Part shown: positions 1 to 12,537 of the stretch, one piece after another | Layout of the letters: each line of letters begins with the position of its first letter | Numbering within the stretch: position 1 is the stretch's first letter | DNA from: Gorsachius magnificus | Lineage: Eukaryota > Chordata > Aves > Pelecaniformes > Ardeidae | Reading direction: 5' to 3' | Length of the DNA stretch: 64,000 bases | Assembly (NCBI GenBank): GCA_034008185.1 | Contig: CM067087.1 | Span: 42,984,590-43,048,589 of the forward strand | Made by a program: the position numbers and the translations under genes | Notes under the pieces: generated by a model | What the model was told of the DNA's origin: nothing | The model's input: only the letters and a program-made list of their open reading frames with translations | Databases searched by the model: none

Positions 1-1754
1 ACATGGAGAGGCTCAGTTTGCTCAGCAAAATGTGGTTTTTTGGTTGTGTTTTTTTTTTTTTTAATAAGTTTTAAAAAAATCTTCTATTGAAGTCCTGAAA
101 TAGGATTTTCTTTATTGTGAATGACTCCCTCATTCTTGATTTCCTGATTAATTAATTCCTCTGATTAATGTGACTTAAAACCAAAGCAAAAACAACCCCC
201 CCCCCCAAAAAAAAACCCCAAACAAACAAAAAGTTAAAGAAAAATATTTATTTGCAGTGTTTCACTTCATATAGTAGGGCTAAATCTGCATTTTTTAAAA
301 ACTCCAGATGAGTAACAAACTGAAGGTATAAGTGGAAGCTGCTAGAAAAGTAAATAAATTAAACAACCCCAAGTCCTTTGACTATTGAGTCTTCTTTTTG
401 TCTTTCCTTGGTTCAGTAAATCACTTTTTATGGCTGGCAAAGATCCAGGAATGTACATGATGAACAAACAATAAATAAGCAGGAATAAAGACAGGAATGA
501 AATCCCCATCATTTTTTTGGTTTTTTTAGTCAATTCATCTAATGAAATAATAGGATTCTTACAAATCTTAAGGAAAAATAAATGGCTGGATGACAAGAAG
601 TAAAATAATTGGATGGCACTGATTTCTGAAGTAAAATAATACTGGGATGCATTGTTCTAATTAGGTCACATTAAACTGTTTCAAAAGAGAAGTCTGCAAA
701 AAGCCCACCGCCACAACCCACTGCTCCTCGGGTGTTTAGCGTCCACATTTCATACACGGGAGTCAATCTGGTGGATCCCCAAGGGGATGGGGGAAGAATT
801 AACTCAGATTTATTAGGGCTACTTCTCCGTTTCCTGAGAAGGTCACTTTGGAAACTTCCATAAAAATTTCAAGCCGATCTCTAACTTTTCCATGTATAAT
901 TCATCTTTGGTCTCTTGCATTTCTTTTCTTTATGCTAGGTCCTAAACCTTTCAACTGATATTATAAAATCTAGGATGAAATGAGTGCTCTGAGATGGGAA
1001 CCGATAAGATGCGCTTGTTGCTGAGATTTGTAAAGATCAGCTTTTAATAGTTGTGCCTATTATCAACTTTGATGTGGTCACTTAAAAAATAAAGCTGTCC
1101 TTCTCAGTGGACATTTAGACTCCCTCAATGCAATGCAGCAGGCTTCTTAAAATTACTGTGTTTGTGAGAAGAGATCAGGCAAAAACTTTTTTTAAAAAAA
1201 TCTGAGCTCGTTCACATGGAATGTAAAATGCTGGAGAATTTCAAGGTGTATACAGCTGCCAATTTCTGCTCACCCGAAGCCAGAGGGATGTCTACAATGT
1301 ACTGGAATGAACCTATGTTTTCTGGATCTTATATGCATAAAATGAGCCAACGACTCAGAGAAAACTATTGATATTGCTTATGCAGCTGCGTGCGTTTGAT
1401 TTCCTTCTACCTGTATGGTGTATTCCCTCACGTTACGTTTTGCCATGCTGGAGAGACTTCAAAATAGGCAGCTATAAATCAGTGTTAGTGCAAATTTGGA
1501 AGGGACCAGATTTGGACCAGAGGTGCTTAGTCACAAGCAAGTATAAGACTAACTGTCCTTTCGGAAAATAACAGAATATACAATAGATGGGAAGATCCAA
1601 GGGGCTTGTTAAAACAGCTGCAAGCTAAAGAATAAGTTTCATTAAAAGGAACCATATTCAGCACCTATTTGATGCGTGCCCAGGTAAATAGAGCATTTGT
1701 GCTATGGAGGCGTTCTGAATCTTAGTTACTTTTTCATTTGCTCATTTCTGACAG
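1..1754. other. Non-coding AT-rich stretch
   Basis: No supported gene. The stretch is AT-rich, with a run of 14 T at 49-62 and a C11-A9 tract at 196-215. Short reading frames occur on both strands (for example minus 342-596) but show no recognisable domain, and most contain low-complexity residues. It is best read as intergenic or intronic DNA. Confidence 0.6.
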
Positions 1755-1844
1755 AGCTGCAGCGCTGTATTTTACAATTTAGAGGTTATACACACTATAT
1801 CGTCATTGCCAAGGTACACGCTAAGTGCCAACAGCTCTTTGATG
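1755..1844 (+). other. Candidate internal exon (splice-site pair)
   Basis: A good 3' splice site, with a pyrimidine-rich tract ending TTTCTGACAG at 1754, precedes 90 nt. These are followed by a strong 5' splice site, GATG|GTAAGTTG at 1844/1845. Two of the three frames are open across the 90 nt. No protein family is recognised in either, so a non-coding exon is as likely as a coding one. Strong donors of this kind are expected by chance a few times per strand in 64 kb, so this is only a candidate. Confidence 0.15.
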
Positions 1845-3235
1845 GTAAGTTGACAGCAAAGCTGAGCAGCAGGCTTTTTGTCTGTCGTCTCAGGTGCTCC
1901 TCAGAGACAGAGATATCAAACAGATGTCAGTAGTACATTTATCTGTTTGCTAATAACTGATGTTGCGGTACTTTTCAAAACAACATTGAAGAGTAACTTC
2001 CATTTAATAGTAAGCTTAGCGTTTCTGTAAAAACATAAACCAAAATTAGACGCAACAAGCTCTTAGGAAGATGAGGTATGTGTGTAGCTTAAACTCTGAA
2101 CAAAACAGGAAAAGTGTTTACCAAAATGTCATTAAAAATTTTTGTGAGTGGTATGGGAGATGTAGCAACCTCAACCTTGTACCTGCAGGAATGAGCAGGG
2201 AAAAGCTGTGTCACCTGGCTGCTGGTACTCTTGGGTCCAGATAATATAACCAAAAGCAAGGTGTCTCGTTTTCAAAGTGTGCTACCTGAGCCTGAGAGAA
2301 GATTCTGCCCTCTGTCTGAAGGGGTGGAAAAAGAATTGCCATTACATAGTACGATTTAGTGACAGTGGGCATTGTAATGCACCAAAGGTGTTAACTGGTT
2401 TTGCACTGAGAACATGAAATAGAAAGCCCAAGGTCAGTTTGGTAACCAAAATGAGTTTCTCCCAAAATGAAGAATTGGTAGCTGGTGTGGTGACCACCAC
2501 CATGTGCGGTGACGCTGGGGTCACTGGAGTATCTCTGTGTGTCTAGCAGCTCTGGAGCATGACTGGTTTTAGTGGGACTGGCATAGATGGACACCCACAC
2601 TTGCAAGTTTTGGAAATGAATCTTCAACTTGAATGCTTTAGGACTTCAAGGTTTTAAATGTCCCTCTGAGTAAGCAAACTGAAAAGTCATATTCTAGCTC
2701 AAGGTGGTTATTCAGAGACAGGCGAGCTCCTTGGAGATGCACAGGCCTCTGCTTTCTCAGTGCAACTATTTCTGTTGAAAAACTGTCTAGAGCATAATGA
2801 TTTTTTTTTATCTTCATTTTCTCACTCTGGAGATTTTCTGCTACCTGATCTCAGTTCAGCATTTCCATTGTGGTTTTTTCAGCTTCTGTGGATGCAGTAG
2901 TTGCAGATGAGTATGGCATGGAGTTGTTTCTGGCATCGTGGTCCCTGTCCTGGTTCTCTCCAGAGAAAGTGAAACCTCCACAACGATCGTGAGGTCATGT
3001 AGTATAAGGAAATGGTCTGGTAGGTTATTCAGGAAATTCTTTATTCCTGGAGTTTGTTTCCTTTTAACTTCAGGATCGCTCTTTGAGGCTGTCCTTTGGT
3101 TCATCTTGAACCTCATAATCAACTAGAAATTGAGAAGCTATGCAACATTTTTCAAAGTGTTGGCAATTAATGGATCGTAAATTGGCTGTGTTGAAATTAC
3201 ACTTCCAGTTGGTTAAGATTTAGTGATACTGTACA
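1845..3235. other. Non-coding stretch, nothing recognised
   Basis: No repeat, RNA gene or recognisable coding region seen. The short overlapping frames on both strands between 2342 and 3126 have no domain features. Confidence 0.55.
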
Positions 3236-3613
3236 TCAGCCATAGTTTTGCATCTTCCAAATGCAGTTTCCACTATGCTGGTTGGTTTTTGTGACCAGAT
3301 AGGAAGAAACCCCTACCAACCACCCCACATTTGTGTGTCTGTGCTGCAAGTGGTTTCCTGTTCCCACATCTTGGTGCGACACAGCTCCTCTGGACATGGG
3401 ACTGTGCAGGTTGCTCTGGAGCTCAGCTGAACTGTGCAGCTGCAGAGGAGGTGACGAGCTGAATGCTGCTCTTTGGAGCAAAATATGCTGAACGTGTTCA
3501 GCTGCAAAGATTGAAGAAGGAATCTCAAAGAATTCCCTTGCCCCAGGAAGAGCATATTGGTTCATTATATCATGGAGAAATATTTGGCAATTAAAGCTAA
3601 AATTTATCCACAA
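3236..3613. other. GC-richer patch with overlapping unassigned ORFs
   Basis: Open frames overlap here on both strands. The longest is on minus, 3236-3613, 125 codons. The patch is GC-richer than its surroundings between about 3290 and 3480, which lengthens frames by chance. No family, signal peptide or ordered domain is recognisable in any frame, and no strong splice sites bound it. I treat it as non-coding. Confidence 0.45.
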
Positions 3614-4731
3614 AGGAAATAATTAAAAATATTATTATATATTTATGCTAATACATTTAACTGGAGTATATGTATAAGTTCTGCTCAGCTCATAATGATT
3701 ATCTGCTGTGCAAAAAAGAACAAAGTTACTCTAATTAGCAAGAAATATGAACTGAGATGATTTGCTAGGGAATGTTTTACTGGATTTCAATGTTACAAAG
3801 TGTTTGAGATTTGAAAATTAATTTGCTTAATTTACTGTTAGGTGGTATACACATGGATTCTATTACAACTAACATTAAATAATGAAAACACAAGTAGCTA
3901 AAATGCAACTGAACTAGTAAGTAAAGCTTGAAATGTAAAATAATGTATTTTTGTAATAATGGTATTAAGCAGCCATTAGTGCTGTGCTAGTGTTATGTAG
4001 AAACAAGGAGCAGATCCATATTATTTCTGGCAACCAAATATATAAAACATGAAAGGAAACAAGCAGGAAATGGAAAGCACTCTTGAAATCAGTTCGCTTG
4101 CAGCATTTCCCACTTTTGCTGTAAGCACTGTCATCCCTGGGGAGCAAATAGCCCTCTCTTCTGCAGCGAAGCCAGGCAATGTTTCCTGGGACGGTGTGCT
4201 AGGTGTTTTAGATGGGCTCCCTGCACTTCAATGAGCCTCCAAACCCTGTGCAGCAGGGAATTAACCTGAACCTACTCTCCTCCAAAGTGCCAGGTCCTGC
4301 TCTGGTGGCACAGTCCCTACCAGGGTACTTCATCGCCACTGTGTACCGGCATCCCTGTGTTCATAAAATGCTGCTGAATTGCTTATTCTGCTTTCGCTGC
4401 TCCTCAACTCAGCCCAGTTACATTGGCGTAACATCTCTAACCTCCTCTTCTCTAATCTTAATGGTAAGCTGTGAAGGAGTTTTGCTAAAACCAGAAGGTC
4501 GGTCCGCAAGTTCTCGTCAAAGCTTTCCAGGGGAAGGTGGTAAATGTTGCTAGTAGCTAAGGGAGACAGATAATCTTCAGTTGGTATGAGGAAAGGTCAG
4601 CTGTGTCATGATCGTAAAACAGATTTTCAAGGTCCTGGCGATAGCATACTTTGTCTTCGTTAATAAATTATTAGAACTGCAATGTTTAATTATTTGCAAG
4701 GGTCTTTATTTTTTCTGTCTTTAGAGCAATG
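3614..4731. other. Non-coding stretch
   Basis: AT-rich to about 4.1 kb, then a GC-richer segment (about 4190-4550) carrying an unassigned plus-strand frame at 4212-4553. Nothing in it resembles a known protein. Confidence 0.5.
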
Positions 4732-4803
4732 CTCCCACTTTCCCAATTTCAGCTTATCTATATGTATATCTCCCACTTTCCCAATTTCAGCTTATCTATA
4801 TGT
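4732..4803 (+). repeat. 38-bp-period tandem duplication
   Basis: A 34-nt block beginning CTCCCACTTTCCCAATTTCA occurs at 4732-4765 and again, identical, at 4770-4803, separated by 4 nt (period 38 bp). Perfect identity points to a recent local duplication. No gene is attached to it. Confidence 0.95.
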
Positions 4804-5360
4804 TTAAATGTATCAAATCAAGTCCTAATGAATTTTGCATTTAAAATTTTGTTACCTGGCTGTGTTTAGCATTTCAGGAATGTGCCTTTATTTGGCTTAC
4901 ATTACTAAGTGCTGGTTTGGAGGTTAGGAGTACAGCTGAAACACGGCAGGGTTAGGTTCTCTTCTGCACGTTATTTCTGATTGGCACAGAAGAGTCATTA
5001 AAGGGAAGCTTCAAGAACTGTAAGTTAAAAGTTCATCTAAAAAGTTGTTCATCAGGAGCAAGAAATGTCTCCTGAACTCTCACCAGATGAGAGTCATGGG
5101 GAGGAGAATCATAAAGGTGTCACAGAGGAAAGTTATAGATCCTGGTGTAACTGAGATGCCCCTGTTTAACATGGATTTTAAGAGATACAGCATACAAAGC
5201 TTTTCCCAAATCATAATATAGTTTTCACCCAATGATTTGGGAAAATAAGTTGATAATTTGAGAAAGTTACCTCTTGGATTTGATAATATTATACTGATAA
5301 AATACACACACACATATTTGAAAAGGGATATGCATGGGTGAAAAGTCAATCTGAGAATCC
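4804..5360. other. Non-coding stretch
   Basis: AT-rich, no recognised element. A minus-strand frame covers 5080-5424 but overlaps the dispersed repeat below and has no recognisable domain. Confidence 0.55.
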
Positions 5361-5465
5361 TTTCTGAATTATTTAGAATATTGACAGGAGGAGGAAACTG
5401 CTTAGTAGTTTCCACCATGTCCATAATGCACCATGATCAATAAATACAAGCTCTTCTTAACTTAA
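5361..5465 (+). repeat. Dispersed repeat of unknown family, copy A
   Basis: This segment aligns by eye with 13239-13341 in the same orientation. Both begin TTCTGAATTATTTAGAAT, share CAGGAG, CTGCTTAG and ATAATGCAYCATGATC, then RATAAAT and a C/T-rich CTTCYTAA block. Similarity fades beyond about 105 bp but may continue weakly downstream (CATTA-TAAA blocks). The divergence suggests an old interspersed element. I do not recognise the family, and the strand is arbitrary. Confidence 0.65.
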
Positions 5466-8400
5466 CCCTCTGATTTATGTCTTCATTAATAAAGATGGAT
5501 GACATTTCTTTTATTCATTACTTATTTCAAATAGTTTGGAGAAAATACATATTTTAAATCAAATGCAATGGAATTCCTAATGAAGCCAGGGAAGCATGGA
5601 GTGAATATGCAAAGAAAGATTATATATACTGGTTCTAGAATAGTTTTATATCGTAGTAAGGGGGGGAAAAAAAAATCCCAGCTCAGTCATACCATGTAGG
5701 ATTTGTAATCACCTAATGTGATAGACAGAACTACTGTTCAATTGCTGAAAATATTTTTAAGATAAAATATCAAGTATTAACTATAGGCAGAGTTGTTTTC
5801 TGTGGGTGGTGGATGCTATGTAGTCAGTAAGAGCACCCATGGGATTATGGAAGGTGTCAGTATGGACAGATCCTGAAGGTGAGATATCCTAGGAGCATCT
5901 GTGTGATTTGCTTCAGAAAAAAAAAAAAAAAAAAAAATCCCCAAAAAAGCCCTCCCAAAAAACCTTGACACTTGTCTAAGCTGGGGCACGTTGCCACACA
6001 AGTAGGAAGCAGCACCTTTCTGATCCATCTGCTGATCTTGGGTGCTCTGCCTCTAAATGCTGTTGGGTCTCCTGCATCTGGAATAGAACTGGAGCAGAAA
6101 ATATTGTTCTGTAGCTACAAAATGAGGAATGAAAAGTCTGTGATTATGGTTGTGCCCTCAAGTCTGCCCAAAGGGAACTGTGTCTAGGGAGATGGACTGC
6201 AGATTTACCTAGGCTGCACTTCAGCTGTGAATGAAGGCTCCTGCCTCCTTTCTGGGCCAGCCACCCAGATGATGCTCCCAGCCCTGAACTGGTGGTACCT
6301 GGCAAAGAGAGACGAGTCCAGCCAGCAGTGAGTAGGCAGAGATGTAGTAGGAGCTGTTGGATCACTTTGCATTTGTGGACATCAGTTTGTTACTTTTTCA
6401 GAAGAAATTTTTTATAATTTCTTTTGATTAATTTATAGAATTATAGACAAATCCTGCAGTGTTATTTCAGTTTGAATTAAAGGGCTTGGTTTTAGAGTTG
6501 GATGCATTTTCAGTAATCTGTGTTTGCCAAAAGTATCTTTTTAATTTAGGACTTGAATGAGAACTCTTCACGAACTTGTATGTCACTTTGTCAAGAACAA
6601 AATGGGAGGCTAAAGAAAGAGAATGTCAAACTGGGGGGGGGGTTCAGCTTTTGAGGAATAAAAATTATTCTTCCAATGTTTTTTATAATATAGTATCTGT
6701 CATAGGAATAAGGGAGGGAGTCAAAAGCAGGTGGAGAACTCCTCTTCCCATGCCCACTGCACTGCTGCGATGGGGAAGGTTCCCCTGGCTCCTGAGCTGG
6801 GAAGAGAGGGGAGAGGGATCCTGGGAATCTGGATCCCCCCTTGTCCGAGGGCATATGCATAGGCTGCTGGGGAGCGGGGAGCAGGGGCAGAGGAGATGAT
6901 GCGGTTGAGTTTTTCTGGGATGAAGTCAAGTCCGGTTCCCGTGCAGCTCCTGGAGAGGTCTGTCTTTCACATGACCTGTGACAAATATTTTCTTACACTG
7001 TCATGGGAGAAGAACAAAGAAATGTTGATGGTTTTGGCTGTTTCCTTTTTTTTGCCTTTTCAATGAAGCTGAGCACCAGCCATACATACGCGTGCAATCT
7101 ATGGTTTCTGCATGTGGAAACCCTGTTATGCTGAGCTTGGGAACAGAAGTTCCTTTGGTGTGAAATGGGCTGGGATTTTGCTCTAACTCTTCGCTGTTCA
7201 GTTGTTCTCCCTAGTTTGGCATCTGTGCCCGAGTTGTATTTTTGTATATAGTGACCTGTTTCTATTAATTAACAACCAGTTGGGAATGAAATTCACAAGA
7301 GAAATTAGTGTCAGAATCAGTTCGCAGGAATACCTTCACCTTCTGCTTGATCCCATTTCTGTACTATTTTAAATGTATATAATTTAATTTTTAAAAAATC
7401 TGGCTTTGGGTTTTTTAAAGCTAACTGAAAGTCTGTTCTGACATACTGGCAATGAAAATAGTATTTTTTAGTGCGGCAGCTAAACTGACTTTTCACCTAG
7501 AGAGGGAACTTCAAAGAGGCTGAAATTCTATTTTTTAATTACATTTTGACTATTGAAGGTGTATTTTTATGTTGGGCATTAAAGGCCAAACCCAAGTAGC
7601 AGCATTACTATGGATAGTGGCCTTGCTATGGATGCCTCCTGTGCTTGAATATAAAATGGAACCACTGTATTTTGCTAGTGAGGAAGGAATTCACAGGGTT
7701 TTTTTGCATTGCAGCTTTTAATAAATGAATGGAGCAATATATCTAACATTTTATTATGCCTGTTTATGACTAATGGAGAATGTTTTGGTATTCTGAGTTC
7801 CTACTGGAACTTGCCTTTACACATGTATGGACATTATATTTATTTGTTTGTGGATTATCATCACTTCTGGTGTAAATTTCAGGGTATATCAGGCAAGGCA
7901 TGGAAAAACACAAATAGCATCTCAGAAGTGATGAAAGTCCATGGATGTGGGGGAGAACTCCTTGGTGGCTTGTTGGAGGTAGAACTAGGACAGCAGACAG
8001 TCGAGTTGCTGTGAAGATTGGAATTCCCTTCCTAAATACCTTTTGCCAATGTAATCTGCATTTCTGCCTCCGCGTATGTATAATCATCCTACCCGTCCCT
8101 CCTACCCCCTCAGAAGAGGGCTGTACTGGGCTGTGAGGAGGCTAGCTTCATGAATATTAAATACCGCAAGGAAATTGCTATTAGCTTGGCCATATTAATA
8201 TGAAAAGAAAAGCCTGAATTACAATCTGGACCATCATTGAGGTGAAGGCCCCACATATTATTTGTAACTTTGAATCCGACCCAGCTGGTATTCAGGACCT
8301 CCGAATGCTGCGAAGCAGATCTGAAGACCAGAGATGGAAGTCCCCCTGTCCTTGCAGGCAGTGTGGGGCAGCACAAGGATCTTTCCATCACCTGTAGTGA

Positions 8401-10249
8401 AGCCCGGATTTTTTTCTTCAATGCAGATTGCTCTCATTTCTTCATTCTGTAAAATCCAGAGGCATATTCATTTTAGATTCCTCACACGTTAATAAATGAA
8501 CCAGTAAGAATTGCACTGAGAAAGCTACAGTTTCCAGAAAGAAACACTACAATCCATTTTAAAAATATTTGGTAGTTTTTGAAAGTGTTTTAAATAGCAA
8601 GACACAGTAGAGTAGGACAGTTTTATTTTATGTAACTGCTAATTTGTGCTCTTTAAATTATTTCCTTTTAGACGGCAAAGCTCTTTAAGGGATGATGACT
8701 TCATCTTCAGTCTGTGAGGGCCAGGCGCTGAGTGAGAAATTAGAATTGAATGTTTTCATGTATATAGGCTATCACCACACTGATCCCAATCCTCCTGCGT
8801 ATGCCATCAGTGGTGAAATAAATTTACAAACTTTGACTTGTTTTTAAAAATTATTTTGACAGATGGCATATGCCTGGGCAATTTAAAATCTGACTTTTAT
8901 TGTGTGTTTATGCTGCTTTGTAAATAATTGCATAGTTTCTTCTGAAGAAGTATCTTAAAAGATGATTATATCTGAGAATGTTCTGCTTAGTTCAGTATAT
9001 CACAAATCACAGTGTCTTTCTCTTAAAGCAAGTCTTCATGCTTGTTGTATCTTATTGTACAGCAGCATTGCCTATAATGATTGCTTTCTTTTGTGTTGTA
9101 CTATAGCAAAGTAGTTACTGAAATCTACGGTGCACTTACCACCTGCCAGATTTCATGCACCAGCATTTTTCTTTTCCTTTTATTTTCCTCCTTGTCTCCC
9201 CGTCCTTCCCCTGAAAGCATAGCACAGCTTGCTTTCCCATTTACTCTGTTGCTTGAAAGGGGAGAGTGGAGAATCAGGGCAAAACTGAAGCTGTATAAAT
9301 CCAGTAAAGCTTCAAGTATTTGTGGGTAAGAAGGTATTCGTACATATGCATGAGAAAACTCCAAATACAGTCACAAGGGTGGCTCCTGGCTCTGGGCATT
9401 AGCTGATATCTGGGGTACCCCACTGGTATCTCTTTGTCCCATAGAATGGTCTTACTTTGATTAAATTGATTAAATATATTTATATTACTTATTGTTCTCT
9501 AATTTCATCTGTTCCTTGTTATCTCTGCTGTACCAAATGTCTGCTTCATAGCTCACATCTCCATGTCTTTGCTCTCCATTTCTCTTTTGATCAGGTGTAA
9601 CATTCTGATTTATGATATAGATTTTCTGTGACAACACATGCTTTGTTGGCCCTCATCATGGCCCTCATCCTGCAAGGTCTCTGCCTTCAGAAGTACTCTC
9701 TGAAGTCAATGTGAGTTGTGAAAAGTTTGTGCATGTAGGATAGATTTTTGTATTATCATATGTCATTGACCATAAAGTAAGATTTGGAGTTTGGTCTCGC
9801 TTATTAAAACATAATAAAATGATGCAAAATCAATACGGGAGAGGAAATTTAAACCCACTGTGCAATGTTCAGAGTTAATATTTCACCTTATTTATACAAG
9901 TGCTACATCATATTGAAGAAGGAGTTATACATTATGCTACTCAAGTGAGGGATGTGATGTAAGTTATTTCCTTGTCCTATGAAATCAGAAAAATTGCAAC
10001 AATGGGTTTGGAGAGTCACTCAAGAGAATAAGTAATGTTTTGGTTGAAAGGACAACTGGATGTTATCTGCCAATATTTATGTCTTGTAGGAACTAAGTTC
10101 CTTTGCTACTCTCTGGAAATGCGGACTGCAGGTAGAAAATCAGAGATTATCATTGTCTTCATTCCCTCTAAGCATAAATCCAACTGAAAGTTAAACACCT
10201 GGAACTTGACTTGAATGGCTGCAAAAGTTGAAGTCTATTGCCTTAATTT
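5466..10249. other. Long non-coding stretch
   Basis: No supported gene. It contains a homopolymer A tract (5917-5937), a G10 run (6633-6642) and GC-richer patches at about 6200-6340 and 6720-6960. It also holds several unassigned short frames, for example 6576-6899 plus, 7770-8087 minus and 9125-9364 minus. The last of these is rich in Lys, Arg and Glu and ends near a donor-like site at 9134-9140 on the minus strand. None matches a family I know. Confidence 0.55.
5917..5937 (+). repeat. Poly(A) tract, A21
   Basis: An uninterrupted run of 21 A, followed by A-rich sequence with C clusters. The sequence upstream does not resemble CR1, so I do not call it a retroposon tail. Confidence 0.9.
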
Positions 10250-10864
10250 GTGGTGAACATCAGGTACTTCTCTGATCTTTTCCTTTGGCCCTTGAGGTCA
10301 CCTAGGTGCAAAAGCTCATCTGTTGCCAAGTCCCTGAAATGCCTTAGTCTTGATTCAGGAGCCGTATCTCTCCCAGGCTGGAATGCCAGGCTGGAATGGA
10401 GTCTCCCTGCTTACCCACCTCTGGGTGCTTGCCCCAGCAACAGAGTGGGCTCTGCAAAGTCTGCAACAGCCACAGAACCCTTCGGCATCTGAAAAACATC
10501 TATATCGTACAGATCTCCTCTATCCTGAGGGATGGCAGGGCCACCCAGCAGTGGGCAGTGCTTCAGCGGTGTGCCCTCACCCGCCTCCTGAAATTGTTCT
10601 CCCATGCATAAAATAATTAAAAGCTTGCTTTGTTTGAGTGAGGAGGAAGGGGGTGCTGCCCTAAGCGTTACTGGTTGGTGGAGATGGTGCTTTATGAGGG
10701 ATGTGTGGGGGTCCTCTGCCTCCAGGGCTTCCTGTGGCCTGACAAAAGCATCTGCTGGAAGTGGTAGGCTCCACTCCAGGAGGTCAACACGTAGAGGTCA
10801 TTTGGCTTTATTCCCAGTAAGAAGTTATTTCCACCCAGAGCATTACACTGCACTTCACTGCTAG
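10250..10864. other. GC-richer patch with overlapping unassigned ORFs
   Basis: Several overlapping frames on both strands (10250-10492, 10350-10616 and 10604-10864 on plus; 10411-10605 on minus) occur in a locally GC-rich block, which also holds a 13-bp tandem repeat. No domain is recognised. Overlap in all frames is what locally raised GC would give without coding. Confidence 0.45.
10373..10398 (+). repeat. Short tandem repeat, 13 bp x 2
   Basis: Two perfect adjacent copies of CCAGGCTGGAATG at 10373-10385 and 10386-10398. Confidence 0.9.
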
Positions 10865-12171
10865 AAAGATAAAGACAACTTACGCTCTCCTGAGATCTGC
10901 ATAGCTGTTAACATGTCCTATAAACAGACTTTGCCTGTGAATGTGGAAGCAAGGCTGATAATTGTATTTCCAGGACAGAAACTGTGTTAATATGTCTTCA
11001 CTGATGTGCTGGAGCTCCAAGACAGACTTAAGAACAGAACAAGCATGATTTCAACTGTTTCTAAACTAATTTCTTTGCAGCATATGACTACAGGTACCAC
11101 CTTGTGAAACCCAAACCTCAGCAATTACATTTGAGTGCTGTCGGTACTGTTTGGAGCTGTAAAGCACTTCATGAGTTTCTGTGTGTGCATGGGTTTGGAT
11201 GTCAATCATGGCAAGTGGTTGTCAGTTCTGCCTTTTATTTTGGGCCTTCACACAGCTCTCCACCAAAACTAGGTCATTACACTGAAAATGTGGCCGTCTT
11301 TTTTTAAGAAAAAAAACCTGAGAGCTCAACTGTAGCTGGTGTCCCAGCTCCTATTTCAGATAGGATAAATTGTACCGTACATCTTGCCTCTCTCGAGTCA
11401 CACTCTCTTTTTGAAATATCCATATGTTTGTATCTGAACTTCCTGCTTGCTCAGATGCTTGCAGGGGAGGAATTATTTGCAGGTTTTCCCTCATCGTAGA
11501 AATGCAACAGCCACTCACAGAGCCAGCTTCATCTCCAGGTGATTTAAGGTGTCCAAGCAATTCCAAAGACCGTGGAAGTGCATAGATGCCTTTGAATCCC
11601 TTGAATGAGTTAGAGTGCCTTTTAGCCATGGCTGCACGCCATGGTTTCCTTGACACCAAAAAAAAGGTCCTGGGTGAAAACAGTATGAAAGGCCCGAACA
11701 TTTCATACAGAGATGGCTGGACACAACAAAATTGTTGAAGCTATTCAGCAGCTTTGTAAGAAACTGCAGTGTGATTTAATGGCATTCCAAAATGCGAAAT
11801 GAGAAGTGAATCTTCGCTGTGTTAGATGTTCATGGCAGAGGTGTGTAGGGCAAATGTATCACCTAGGGGCTTTGGTCAACTTTGAGCTCCAGGCTGCTAC
11901 GTCTGTGCTGCCAGCAGTGTCTGATTAGGCGGCTGAGAATGAGCCTGGGAATGTCTGCGTTCTGTTGTCATACCAGTCCATGTGTAGACGTGCTGTTAAA
12001 CGATGACATATGCATTTCATTAGATCTCTTTAAATTTAATCACATCGCATGTGCTGATGCACAGTGGTCAAAATTGGTGTAAGTGACTTTTGGGGAAGAT
12101 GAAAGGAAACAGCAGTTAAGTGAGAGTGGGCATGAGTTAGAGAGTAATGCAGCTTCTGACTGCACAGCCAT
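10865..12171. other. Non-coding stretch
   Basis: Nothing recognised. A minus-strand frame at 11351-11701 (116 codons) lacks known domains. Confidence 0.55.
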
Positions 12172-12196
12172 ATAATCCAATAACTCCTTGGATTAT
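12172..12196. promoter_or_regulatory. Inverted pair of TAATCC homeodomain-type sites
   Basis: A perfect 9-bp inverted repeat, ATAATCCAA (12172-12180) and TTGGATTAT (12188-12196), has a 7-nt spacer. Each arm holds TAATCC, the established core for K50 homeodomain factors of the Otx/Pitx/Crx type. It is either a paired factor site or a chance hairpin. No promoter or gene start is visible nearby. Confidence 0.35.
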
Positions 12197-12513
12197 TGTT
12201 TGATGACTTTACATTTTGTTAAGTCCTCTCATATCACAGAAGCACTCAAAACGTCACTTTAGTTGATCGTCTGAGAAGTCCTAAAGGAGACCATTAGTTA
12301 CTGTAAGGTGATTAATTTGCATCCACTGATGTATGACTTTCACATTCGTCCCTGTGCCTTCTCTGATTGTAACGATGCAAACATACTCTTCTAGTTTCAC
12401 GTAACACAACTTTTCTCCCTAAAATGTGATGTAGTCCTTGACTGCTGATCTGTAGAATCCTACAATAATCCCCTTATAATAATATTATCTCTTGAACTGC
12501 CTGTTCAGAGGCC

Positions 12514-12537
12514 TTAGGAACTGCAGAGTGTTCCTAA
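12514..12537. repeat. Small inverted repeat
   Basis: TTAGGAAC (12514-12521) and GTTCCTAA (12530-12537) form a perfect 8-bp stem with an 8-nt loop. No function is inferred. Confidence 0.7.

Noticed and set aside
3236..3613. Overlapping frames on both strands as a gene
   Set aside because: Openness in several frames tracks locally raised GC, and no frame shows a domain or splice sites.
9125..9364. Basic minus-strand ORF ending near a GTAAGTG donor
   Set aside because: An acceptor-like tract exists, but the charged residues come from a simple purine-rich stretch, and the phase does not match the minus-strand chain.
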